Below, piece after piece: positions 1 through 12,900 of a stretch of 64,000 bases of DNA; position 1 is the stretch's first letter, and every line of letters begins with the position of its first letter. A model generated the notes under the pieces. It was not told the DNA's origin. It searched no databases and worked only from the letters and a program-made list of their open reading frames with translations. The stretch is taken from positions 305,775 to 369,774 of the forward strand of contig MNCI01023457.1 of assembly GCA_015680685.1 (NCBI GenBank), read 5' to 3'. A program made the position numbers and the translations under genes. This DNA is from Gnetum montanum (taxonomy: Eukaryota > Streptophyta > Gnetopsida > Gnetales > Gnetaceae).

Positions 1-669
1 ATATCCTTTTTATCCTTTTTAAAAATTAATGGAAGATCAACAATTCAACAAAACAAGAAGCCCCTTGAAATTTAGAAGATGCTAGATTAAAAGAGAGTGT
101 CCACTTTTGAATAATCAGTAAAGCATGATGATTAAAAACACCAATATCAAGGGTCTTGGAAATCATTATTGAATGAGCTAAATTTACTAGCAAATATGAG
201 TTTGACAAATAATGAGCATGGATAGTATCCAAACCTTGATTTTTCCAAACTAGATTTAAATAACTCAAAAAACATGAGAAACAAGGTAAATAACCTAAAA
301 TTTGCATCAAAACATACATTCAAAAAATTTCTTGAGTAATAGATTCATATAAATTACAAGACAATTTGTAGAATGGCAAAAAAGCAGTTGTGCTTGAAGG
401 ATCATGTACATCAACAAAACTTCAAACACTTGTATGCAAAATCAGAAGTTACCAAATTCGACCATCACAAATTATTTCATTAAGATTATTCTGGATGGTA
501 AAAGCATTGGCTTACTAACCCTATTTCATAGGTTCTAAAAAAAATTCTATAAAAAAGAGTCTAAAAGTAGTCCGTTTGACGACCACTATAATCGTTTTTG
601 TGCTGGATTTGGTTGCAGTGATAGGGCACTGGGCACTGGTGTTTTGAGACTAAAGAAAAGCTGGAAAGA
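1..669. other. 5' flank of the MIP gene
   Basis: No gene is recognised here. The stretch is AT-rich. A minus-strand open frame at 26-319 has no recognisable motif and is probably chance. An in-frame TAG at 622-624 precedes the MIP start codon, and no other in-frame ATG lies between them, so the coding start is at 670. The purine-rich stretch just before 670 is probably 5' untranslated leader. No convincing TATA box could be fixed. Confidence 0.5.
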
Positions 670-911
670 ATGAGCCAACTCATGTTGAAGAAGATGCTTC
701 GCAAGCCACGGATTATTTTAAAACTTGAAAGACATTCGAGGAGACAGTTCTCACATGGAAGTGAGGAATCCCAAACGTTGTCTGAATATGCGTACAGAAA
801 CGTAGAGGTTAATCATACACTGAGGAGCACTCGCAGGACAGGCCTGTATGGATTTCATATCCTCAATACTCCCAAAGGCTTCAGAAAATTTGTTCAGGAT
901 GCAATTGAAAA
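670..911 (+). CDS. MIP: MIP exon 1 (start codon, targeting peptide)
   Basis: Encodes residues 1-80 and two bases of codon 81, with donor AA/GTATGC at 912. The first 30 residues hold many Arg and Lys and only one acidic residue (Glu20), as expected of a mitochondrial presequence. Arg25-Gln26-Phe27 followed by Gly30 fits the R-10 pattern used by MIP itself. Conserved mature sequence begins near Thr57 (TGLYGFHILNTPKGF). The ATG at 670 was chosen because an in-frame stop lies at 622-624. Confidence 0.9.
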
Positions 912-3900
912 GTATGCCCCTTCATCCGTTTACCTTCACTTGGTTACTGAGTATCGTCCTTTTTTGTGTCGGTCTGGCTAAACCTACTTTTTTTTGGGGT
1001 TATTATAAAGTTGCTGCGTTGTCACAAACTCTGAAGGTCATTTTGTATTATGTTATGTTTGTCATGTGTTGTGTTGGGAAGGTGGTAAAGTAAGGGTGGA
1101 AGTGAAGAGGCGGAAAAGCATACGCATGTCTATTTTTGAAATGGAATAGCTAGCCTTAGCTTAGGTGTCTTGGGACTTATTTGTAAAATTCAAAATTATT
1201 TTCTCATTGTTATCTTAGCAATGCAGTTATTACTTCTGACAAGCGTTTGGATTCATGTGATTGGGTAATTTTGGTTCCCAAACAATTGGGAGTAAGTTTT
1301 GGGCACCCTCTGTGAAACAATGGTTTTATCCAAAAGCTTAAGTTGACGATGTAGGATGTAAAATCTTAATAGTTGAGTATGTACCCTCAATCTTGCAACA
1401 AGGAATTATGGCTGCAACTTATTAGTTTACAAGTTACCAGCTGAGCTGCAATACCATTATCCGTTCTTACATTTTACACAAGATAAAGGAAGCAAAATGT
1501 AAAATGATGTTTTGGATGCAATTATTATTTGGTATCCTTCTTTTGATTTTTCCTTATATCAAGGAATACTTATAGCTGCGTTCAGGTGTGTAGACAAGAG
1601 CTCACAGTTTCATTGATAGAAGAAAAGACCAAAGAAGTAGTGGTGTTATTCAAATTGTTGTGTTTATGGTCCTTGCTTTGTATATTATTTAATGTCACAA
1701 GAATTAATTAATATCCATGTTTTATTAAGGGGTGTTTAAGGTAACTGAAGGAACAATCGCCAGGCATACAACATAGGTATTAGTCTCTGTTACTTGTAAC
1801 TTGTAAATATAGCCTGAACTTGTCATCTATTAATGAACGCGGGACTATAGTTAAATTAAGTAACACAAAGTGTCATGTAGGTGGTTGCAAATCAATAAAT
1901 AGGACTAAATGTTAATATGTCATTTTCTATGAATTGACAAGGGGTTAGATTATTACATAGTTATCTATTGAAATTTTAGTAGTACGAACTGCTACATTTT
2001 GGGAGTGTTCCAGATGGATTATGCCATTGCATTAATCTCATGTTATTGTTGCAATCAGAATGAAGTCATTTCCTTATCCTACTATAACAGACAATACGAT
2101 GGCCCTTTCATCCTTCACTTGACTTGCTAAATGTTCAGAGCCATGCTGTTCCTATGGTTAGGAATCCTTGAGGTTTTTTGCAAATGTGTAGAACCATGAT
2201 GTCCGTATGATTAGGAATCCTGTAACTCTTTCTTGATCACATAACATAATCCCCACCATTGTTAGAGGTCACCGTGTTTTTTTTATAACAAGGCTGTGTT
2301 CAAGCTACATTACCAGAGCATACATATTCTTTATCTTGGAATTTCCCATAATACTTCCAACATGAATTCCTTACGACTCTAAATGTGTCCCAGTTAGAAA
2401 TGAAATGCGAGCTTGCCAAGAGACAGTAGTAATGCTTGGTGTGGTCGTTGTATAGATGATGTAATCATTATTAATGTGTAAGGAGGCACAAATGAGCTGG
2501 CAAGGGCATACTGTACACACTACAAATTTATGAAGCCCTTCTTGTTTGATATACTAGAACTGTTGGGTAGCCCCTTACCACTAGTAATTCTATGCTCACT
2601 AAGTAGGCCACAATGACTTCCTTATAATAAAATCTCCACACCCTTATAAGGAATCTTTGGGTGAGTGTTGGAAAACACCCATAGTTCTTTTTAGTTTTCT
2701 TTAGCTTATCGTCTCACATTGGTGCCTGTCTCTGTCACTTCGAAAGAGTACGAAATATAATGTTAGATTGAAATGAAGGAGGAGGAGAAAGAATGTTAGT
2801 GATGGGAAGAGAGGGAGTGGAGGGAGGAGGGCAAGGATGCTAAGATTTTCTAGTAGGCTGAAAGGGAAGAACTAAGGTAAGAGAACTCTGGAAGGGGATT
2901 TTGGCAATTGTGGATAAACAAGACAGAGTGATGCCTATTAAACCAAGAGGCAAGAAGAGCTATTAAACGAACAGGCATGAAGGACATTTTCTATGGGAAT
3001 GCTTATGAATGGGTTATATGGCTTCATCAACATTAAGTGAACCTGAAATAAGCAAAAACCTTACCTAAGCATTTAGGAGGTAGTTTTTGAAGGATGGGCC
3101 TAATTGTGTTTCCAGGAACCATTGCCTTCGTATTTCAAAATTGCAGTTATCCATGTTCATAAGAACGCTTGTATATATGTGGTGGACTTTCATAACATAC
3201 TGGCACAAGGTAGAACACATGATTTTGTAGCTATATAACACTTATGAAAATGAGTGTTTGTTATAGAGGCACAATGCGTCACTTGTATCCAGATAAAAGA
3301 ACAAATAAAGTGATTTCCAAATGGTAAAATTTTGGCTATTTTGTGACAGCTTCTCCCCATGCTACCAACAAGTCTAGAGTGGAAAATCCCTCTGTCCAGT
3401 GTTTATTTATACAGGTTCTCTAGTCTTCATCTCCATGCTTGTGTTTGCTTCTAGAAGTATGAAACATTTGGTAAGCCTCCCCCGTACTTTTGCTTGCAGA
3501 GTGTAACCCACGGGACCTCTTTACCTAACTCAAAATTCCTCAAGTTTGATGATGCCAAGCCTTACTGTGCAAGTAACCCTAAAATTTACTTTAACTCCAA
3601 AAATATGTTAACCTTTTGTATGTCAGTTTGAAATTTCATAACATGCTGGTCTGAAGAATGTTGCTTGCATGATATTCAACAAATTGTATGAAATTATTGT
3701 CTTGACGTTCCTGTAGATGCAGCATTGTGCATTTTGATCTTAACATGTGAAAATGCTGTAAATGTGATAATTCACTCTCCAACTTTAGGAAAACTAACAT
3801 GCTTTATTTTATTCTAATTTTATTTCTTTCAGATCAGAGGGGTTGATTGCTCACATTGAAATGATGCCTTCATCTTCAGAAACTATAAAAGCTATGGATG

Positions 3901-6900
3901 ACATTTCCAACACGGTGAGTTTTAGAGCATATTTATTTTTTGATAATCAAAATCTTGATATGAACAAAAATTAATTACCTATTTTTAGTATAATATTGTT
4001 GTTTTTGTTTTATTAGAATTTTCAGAGTCTAAGCTTAGTCTAATTATTTTTATTTCAACATTTTGAGACAGATATGTATGGTCGTAGATTCTGCAGAGTT
4101 TTGTAGAAACACACACCCTGACAGGCAGGTTTATTCAGCGTTGTAAAGATATATGTTTGTCTTTGTATCATTGCCTTTTGCTTTTTGTGTGGACAGATAA
4201 TTTGTGCTTAATTAATTAACAGGGATTTTGTTGAAGAGTCAAAAATTGCTTCAATGAAGATCTATGAATACTTACACGTAAGTGAATGGTCTGACATTCA
4301 AGCTAATAATAATTATATTGAAGGGTAGTATAGAAGTTTTCAAATGTTTTGCTATACTGTTGTAAGTAATATTGTGTAGTACTCTCTATTTTCTTCTGTA
4401 CAAACTCTAAAATAATTGGATGCTTTCTGAAATATCAAATGGCCACTGAATAATTTTGAAATGAATTTGTTGGAGATGCAAAACCTTGAGTTTTCAACAG
4501 TGAATGTTTTAAACCCTGTACCCATGCTTTGTAATAAGAAAAACATTTTGTTTTAATACTAGAAAGAGTTACAAAGGCACCCCCAGGTATGATAATTTGG
4601 AATTTTCTTTTGTTTGTAACATATTCTACTTTCCAGGATGTAATTGAAAGCAGTGATTAAAAAGCGGCAAAACAACAAATTTTTTGGCTTTCTGAAAAAG
4701 TCAGAAAATTTAAAAAGTAGGTGAAGAAAGTCAGCCTGTTTAAAAATACAATATTTTAGAGGTTTCATATTGCACATCATATGAATATGCATAATACACA
4801 TAGACAATACAATACAATTAAAGACAGAAACTAAAAAACATATTAACAAAAGGCGTAATCAATATAGAAATTTGCAAACTATATTAGCATAAATTTAAAT
4901 ACTATTAAAGTTCATTTGTTTACAAAATCATAATCCAACAAAGTCTTAAAAAGATAAAATATGTTACATTAAGGTCTAATTGTAAAATGTTCTAATGTAG
5001 TGGTAAGACTCTTGATTTGGAACCAACCCCCCCTTTTGTGGAATTTGTGAGCTCCAGTTAGAGGTACACATGATAATGCATTGGAGTACGAAATGTGACT
5101 GGATGGATGTGTTACTCCCTTGTTCATTGATTGAATGGATCGTATGATCGAGGATAGAGCTACAGGGGCATACTACTGCAATGGTGAATAGACATTACCT
5201 GTTTGTAGTATGTGTTACTAGCATTGCATATAGAACCTCACGAGTTGCTCGTAGTTTACTATGTAAGTTACTTCTGCAAGAAGGGCAACAAAGTAACCAT
5301 GAATCATCACTTTAAAATATATTGAAAATAAGGCAACGAAGTATCTATGAATTAGATGTGTCCATTGGTATGTTTGGTGTAGCTCCATCTTTCTTTCCTT
5401 CAATAAAATTAAGCTTTCTAAATTGTTTCTTTAGTATCCACTCTAATAGCCCCAAATGCTTCTACATTTTGCTCTATTTCTAAATATTCATTTATGGTTA
5501 TCAAAGGCTCCTTTTCTAAATTTACATCAGAAGATGCAACAGCTCCTTTTAGCCATGTCATTTACATCTTCATTAGAAATGTAATCATCATCACTATTAC
5601 TCTCATTGTTAGAGTCATCATATTCTACAAGATCAATTTAAAAATCATCCTAATCATTAATTTGTACCATATAAGTTCTTTGAGGGTTACGAGTAGAAGA
5701 GGAAATGTGTTAATTAATTTCTATTAAATTTTAAATATTAATTAACATTGAAGAATTCCGAATTTATTTTTTAACTGAAATAAATTATAAATATTTTATT
5801 ATGTTTAATAGACTTTTTTGAAAAAGTCATCATTTTTTTGCTAGTTTTTTTTTTAAAAGTTGGCACTCATAATTAAAAAGTCGGCAATTTTTTCTTAAAG
5901 TGGCAAAAAATTGCTGACTTTTTAATCATGGATTGAAAGTAGAAATGGTAACAACTGGAAGTCTGCTATGAATAAGGAGATAAAAGCTCTTAACAGGAAT
6001 GGTATTTGAGAGTTGCTGAAACTGCCCAAAGGTTGAAAGCCAATAAGCTGAAAATGGGTGGACAAAGTGAACAACTTTGATTTAAAAGGGACTGTATTGC
6101 ATGGTGACTTGGAGGAGATACCCATGAAATATGTAGAATGTTTCATGGGTGTAGGGAAGGATGAATTTTTTCTTTCGTGAGAAAGGTCATTATATGTCCT
6201 GAAGCAGTCGTCCTTCTTTGACTCCTTCACTTCTAATTAATATTATTGAAGCAGCAAACAAGATTGTTGTGTTTACTATAGAAATTGTGATGGTACTATT
6301 GTAGGAAACCAGTAATGTCTTGGCTTAGTGATTTCAAGGATCAACCTGGTAGAATATTTGATATAAAAAGATTGCAGTGCAACAAGGCATATTCTTTGTG
6401 GAAATTGACAGAGACAGAAAATAAGATGTCTCTTATTTTTATGTGGAACATTAACCAATTGAATATTGTAAGGCCCCAACTTTTCTACCAACGGTAATTC
6501 AAATTACTCAGCAAAGTATTGTTATAACATAGACAATAATATAATATTGATGTTGTAGTGCCTAAGCTTTTAAAATAATCTAATTTTTTTTTTATTTATC
6601 ACAAGCAATTATATAGTTTTCATCCATCCACATAGATGTCAAAAAGGCTCTGATATTTTGTTTTGAAAATTGATATATTTGTGAACTGGACACCCAGGAA
6701 ACAACAGAATGACAGATGATAGGATTTTGCATTACTTTTCTTCCATTGTTTCTTTTTTTTTTTTGTACGTTGGGTCACACAATTTGAATGTTTAATGATG
6801 AAACTAGAGATATCCCTTGATTTGTTATTTTTATTTTTAAGAAATTGTTACGGACATGGTATGGAGCATGTGTATACTGATAGTTGCTTTACTTCAACCT

Positions 6901-9900
6901 TGCAAAGTACCTAAACACCAATCATGTGTTATACAATGCGGTCATCAAAGCAGAAAAAAGTGGCTTGTTGAAAACAGATGAATCTGAAAGAGCTTGTCAG
7001 GCATTGCGTTATGACTTTGAAAAGGGTGGCATCCATCTTTGCAAAGGTGAAAAAAATAATTACATCCAAATTTTTTTAGTTATCAAGGTACTGTAAGTCA
7101 GAATTAAGTGAAAATTTTCCACAATATTTGCAGAGAAACTGGAACGTGTGAATCAACTTAATCTCTCAATAACTGAGTTGGGTAGACAGTAAGTCTCTCT
7201 TGAGATGTATAAAAAATATATCTAAAAGAATTTATTACTGTAGTAATGAACTATTTTGAACCATGAATTTTGTGCTTTCTGTATTTGGCAGTTCTGTTTT
7301 CAGGGTAGATATTGCTTTCCCTTTATGATTGTCAATGCGTACTCATGTAAGGAAAAATAAAGAGTAACATTTTTCATCTGTTTTAACTTTTAAATTGTTT
7401 TTTTTTTGGGAGAAAATGTTGGGCTATATTATATTACAAAAAATCTACAAGCAAACAACTAGGGCGAGAGATAACCTCTGTGACCAACATGACAAACAAA
7501 CTGCCCAGCCAAAAAAAGGGTCCCACAACAACCCAAATCCTACTTAATAACCATGATGCCCCACAAAACCAGAAATTGTCATACAAATCCCATGGACAAA
7601 GCAATAAAAGTGACATGTCATACTTCAAAGGGGAGGGATTTGCAGGTGGAACGTGCGTTTTCCTGCCTATGCACAAAATCAACAATGTTCTGTTCCTTCT
7701 GAGATGAGAGGAAACACACTGCCTTTTGAAAGGCCTTGTACTGCTCCTGCAATTGATTCATGACTCTAGATCCAAGGGCCTTGCCTTATCTTGTTAAGAT
7801 TGACCACAGAGGACATTCTCTTGATATATGTGTAGGTCATCCCATGGCATCTCTTTATTAATGTCCATAACAACATATTGATAGTTCCCTGCTTGGAACT
7901 AGTGCCTAGCATTGGATTCATGGCTCTTGTTGTATTGCACTCACATCTCATCTTGTTCCTTGTGGTCTTTCTCATGTTGCTGGGCTTCTTCTTGTTCTCT
8001 AATTTGCTCCTCCTCTACCTCCCGTTGAAGGTCTTCTCTATTTGCTACTTGAGCTCTTTCTCTAGCCTGGTTCTAATGGTTGTCTCCTCCACTAACTATT
8101 TTCTCCTGACCTCTTGCTCCTCTTTCTATTGCCTTTGTTCCTCCTCCTAGCACTACCTTTGGGCCTCCTCTATCTCAATCTCCCTTCTCCTTTGTGCCTC
8201 CCACTTGAGGTGGAGCTTCATGTCTTATGTTGCTTGGCCTAGGTCTACAACAAATTTGGCCTCCATCTCCCTTCTAATTTTGTCCTCCATTGCTTTCAGG
8301 CGATGTTTTAGAACCCCCTGCATATCCTCTTTGAGTTCTCATTTGATGCATGACACATTTAGTGACATTAGGGCTAGTTTAGGAGATACACCCTTAGGGT
8401 GGGTAGCAACCTCATCTTTTTGAGGAAAAAGTCTGTAGTGGTGGCAGCCATTCTAGAGTCGATGGTAGGGCAGGAACAAGAAGTGGCATTGTCAGGCATA
8501 GAAAAATGTCTACTGTAGCATCTTAAAAACCTACAATTGGTAGAAGGTTCTAGCCTAACTTAGGCTTGTGAGCCATGCGTGGCCTTCCAAAGGGCAAGGA
8601 TGATGCTAGAATGTTTACCACTCCTCATCCATTTGAGAGTGGCAAGGAAGAATTAGGAAGGTTCACCCACCTTCCTAGTTGTAGGCACCAGAGAAACCCA
8701 AAATGGACCCTTTGCAACTTTCAAACAGTACCCAAATGAATGAAGAAGTGGTGAACAAGTTGAGCCATTGCTTGCCAAAGGGATGAGAGGTGAGATTTAG
8801 GGACTTGGGCACTAGAGGTGCATGACACTTGTCCCTAGAAGAAAGGCTTTGTGTCCTGAATGCCACAATTGGAGGGAAGAATGGCCTCACCATCATTTGG
8901 GATAGAAAGAAAATTTGCAATGGCTTCTTTTGTTAATTGGATGTGAACTCCTTTGATTGTTATTTTTGTGTCATGCCATCTCTTAAAGAATTGTGTCTTG
9001 TAGGTCTAGGTCATCCTTTATCATCGGAAAAGGTTCCCCCAAACCTATCAAAACAACAAGCCTCCACAACTCATTGTCTTGAAATTGTTCACATTTAGGG
9101 TCAAAATTTGGTGTTACTCCCATTACTTCCTCCTTCCACAAGTTCTGGGCTAAGCCAACAATTAAAAAGTTAGGGGGAATTGGGACATTTCTAAAGATAA
9201 GTGTTTTTGGTTTTCCAAATAGACCACACTAGAATGGCTGTAGGGGAATCTTCAGTAAGGGGTGTAAGAGGATTGAGTCCATTGGCATGCTAGACTTGCA
9301 TGCTGTGTGGGCAAAGGAAAAAGAGGTGTGGTTGAGTCTTGATTGTGTCACTTTGGTACATAGGGTAGTGGTCATTACTATCAAGGTCGTGGTGTCAAAG
9401 GAAAGCCTTGGTAGGAACCACATGGTGTTGTAGAAGCCAAAGGAACACTTTAATTTTCTTTGGTACTCTGCCTCTTTAAATGATGTGGCAACTATGCGCA
9501 TGTCTGTACTTTGCTTGCATAATCTGTGTGGGGGTAGCCTATGTGGGTGGGGAGAATTACTCAATGAGATGGCACTATGCACGTATGCCCTACCAGACTA
9601 CAAAGTCACTTGGATTTGACACTTAAGGCATGTACTTTTGCCTAACAATGTAGATCCAGAGCATATCATCTTCATCATTGATTCACTTGATTAAATTATG
9701 ATGGCTGAGTAGGATACAATCTTCAAAGGTTGGGACCCCTGGTCCCCCCATGTTCCTGGGTTATGTGACTTTCTCTTAGCACACTAGATGAAGTTTTGAG
9801 GCCCCTTCCCAGCAGACCAAATGAAGTTCGTAATGATTTGGTTGACTTTATTGATTACCTGTTGAGGTGGATACCTAATTGAAGTGATGTAATAATAAAT

Positions 9901-12900
9901 GACAAAAAGAACAAAAAAAGGTTAAGAGGACCTTCCCTTTATTGGTTAGAAATCTTGAAGTCCAATGTTGTATACGACTTTGGATCTTTTTGATGAAATT
10001 TAACTAGGTTGCATTGCATCTCCATGAATAAATAGGGATTCTGAGGTAGGAATCTTCAGGGTTGTCATGTCCAATCCCTAGGGCGTTGCAGATTCTTCCC
10101 TTCATTAGACCTTCAATCTAAACAAAATATGCTATGGATTTCTCTCAGTTGATGTTGAGCCCTAACTTTTTACCCATGTGATGAAAGGGCCCATTTAATA
10201 GCTTTAGCTTGTAGAACTGTGGCCTTTGTTGTGACAGTTGTATCATTTGCATAGTGGTTGATGATGCACATGATCCTTTTTACTTGGAATCCCCTCACAC
10301 CTTTAGACCTGCAATAAGCATTCATAGAATCCATGGCCAAAATGAAAAGATAAGAGGAGAGGGGATCACCTTACCTAAGGCCTCATTGAAGGGAGGAAAA
10401 CCCCTTGAGTTGACCATTGATGTCAAAAGAGTATGGCCTAGAACGTTGCATGAGAGGTTGTAGGTATAACACCCCGTTCTTAGGAAGCAAGAGCTAACAC
10501 CCAAAGCCCCCAAAATGTTAGTTGAAAAGTATATGGATGATTTTTTTTTTCAAACAGAGTATAGACTAGCATTGGCAACAATCATTCTTGCATAAAAAGT
10601 AAATTATATGATGTAAATAGGAGCTCAAGGATCTAGTAGGAAAAGAATGCCAATATAACAATTGACATCTTTTGATATACACAATGCATCCAAAGTGCAA
10701 TACCAATGTCAAAGCAACTACACTTGGGATCATATCTATAGCCTTCTAGTTCATTTATAAGCAAATAAACTAAACCAAGTCATCTTAGCAGTTTTAAATT
10801 ATCATGGCAAAATATAATTAGTCATATGGAAAGTGAGCTATAGGAAAACATATTGCACATTGAAATACAGGTATAGCAGGTGAGAAGTCATCTCCTTATC
10901 TATACACTGTATTGTAACCAATGATACAATATTCATGGTTTAATAATCTTGTTTAAATGAACAACTGGCTAGCAAGCACTGGAATCATTTGAACAGTAAT
11001 TCATAAATCAAATTATTGAAACTCTTAACAAACAAAACAAGGCAGCCACAGCCAACAATACTCAACAAATCATCATGCATAATGATAGGAAAATAAGTTA
11101 TCCACACCTCTAACATTTAGTACATACAATATCACATATACTTTCGTTACTAGTAAAAATACTAGTAAAAATACAATATCAGCTTTGTTGCCTTGAGTTT
11201 GCTTATGCTAATAAATAAATTTTAATTTTGTAATCAACAAACACATAAGGTTTTAGCAGAACTCCAGAATAAATTCTAATGCTCCTCAAGCATAATTTCT
11301 GATTCTTTGGTATTCCAACAGAATGAAAGGTAAGTAGAATTATTAATGGCCAATTTGGCACAAAACATCACATTCATATTTTAGCTTAACCATTGTTAAT
11401 TTTCTGAACTAAAAAATAGTTATGAAAAATGAATAGAAACTGTAAAAATCTATACAAGATTCCTTTGATACAATGTACAAATCTGCATTTACTGATTTAC
11501 GAATCAAATTTTGATCTCTTCAAATTATAAAATTTATTTAATGTTTTTCATTAACAAATCTATTCAACCAAATAGTTGGCCATAGGAAACATGTAAATCA
11601 ATAATATTTGATCTATTCAATGGCATAATGATATTTCTTGTTTTTCCAGCAACAATCACAATGCATAATTGTCTCAGTTTAACTCTTCTAACTGGAAATA
11701 ATATAGGCCACACCATTAACATTTAATCAAATTATTCTGAAATTAGAAATGCACCACACTTTTAGTTCTAGCTTTAATCCATAAAGGGAAACATACAAAA
11801 TTTATTTATTACCATACCATGCTAAAGAAAAGCTATAAAATTCATTTGCTACCATACCAAGCTAAAGAAAGCCTTAACCATTACTAATATAATAATTTGC
11901 TATACATTCATTCATAAAGAAAATGAAACTATTCTCATTAGGCATTTTGTATAACACAGTAGTTGTCCCGTCTTAACAAACAAGATATGGGAAATTTATT
12001 AGATCATATTCATTTGATTTCTAATAATCTACAACTGATAATTTAGCAAAATCATATCATAAAAATTTGAAGCTAGAAGAAAACATTTAAATTAGATTTT
12101 CGTTTATTAGTCCCTCTTCTTAATAAACTATAGAAAGATATCTAAATCATACTTGAAAAGGTCTTAGTATAGGTTTACAAATTCCACAAGTTGGTGAATC
12201 ATAAAAAGTCCAACATCAGTTCCGTGAAAAGAAAATCAAGGCCAAAATCGAGAAATCATCAGAATGCCAATATTAAGAATCATTTTCAGGATTTTCAAAG
12301 TCAAGATGGGCCCAAGATGTTCTTGCTTTTTGCTGGTGGTACCAATCCTCATATCCAAACATTGCTTGAGTGGATGAAGAATTTATCTCTGAGTTCTGTA
12401 ACTTACTGCTAGAGGTAGGGTAACGGAGTGTGAGGGACATGCCCATTGGAAGTATGTGGGATGGGACCTTCAAAGAAAGGGGCAGCTGCATGTAAACTCT
12501 GCATAGAAGGAAGGATAAGTTGGCCTTTGTTGGGCACTCCCAAGTACTTTGCAATAGCTTCTTTAGTGAGGGTGATCCTGACTTTGTAGAAAAGAGTTGC
12601 ATTACTCTAGTGGCTAAAGAATTGTGGGGCCTTGAAATTATCTTTGCCCTACAATAGTGGGAGGAAACCTCCCCATCTAACCACCTCAATGAGCATCCAA
12701 AGCTCAACATATTTTTGGAATTGTGAGTAATCTAGTTCAAACGTGCGGTTGTTGCCTTGTTTCAAAATCTCTAGGTGATGATGGTGACTGGAAAAGGCAT
12801 AGAATTGAAAATAAGGATGTTTTGCACCTTCCAAAGAGCCCAGATGATGGGCGTTGCCAGGGAATTGCTAGTGATTTTGCAATGATGATCATCAATCTTG

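Larger units (their letters stand above)
4278..6907 (+). other. MIP intron 4 with nested transposons
   Basis: A 2630-bp intron. It holds a Copia reverse transcriptase relic (from about 4630 to 6235) interrupted by a hAT-type element at 4651-5931. The remainder (4278-4630, 6236-6907) shows no gene; the acceptor is gcaaag at 6907. Confidence 0.85.

Noticed and set aside
26-319. 97-codon minus-strand frame upstream of MIP
   Set aside because: No motif, low-complexity AT-rich context, and no sign of a promoter or splice signals.
848-1093. Open frame overlapping the end of exon 1 in another frame
   Set aside because: It is a shadow of exon 1 running into intron 1, with no recognisable motif.
4125-4132. 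GT donor at 4129 for exon 3
   Set aside because: It would extend exon 3 by four bases and put exon 4 in a frame with TGA after three codons; the GC donor at 4125 keeps the conserved residues.
4987-5200. Possible third SINE inside the hAT element (gtggtaagactcttgatttgg)
   Set aside because: An A-box-like word is present but no B box or target duplication could be found.
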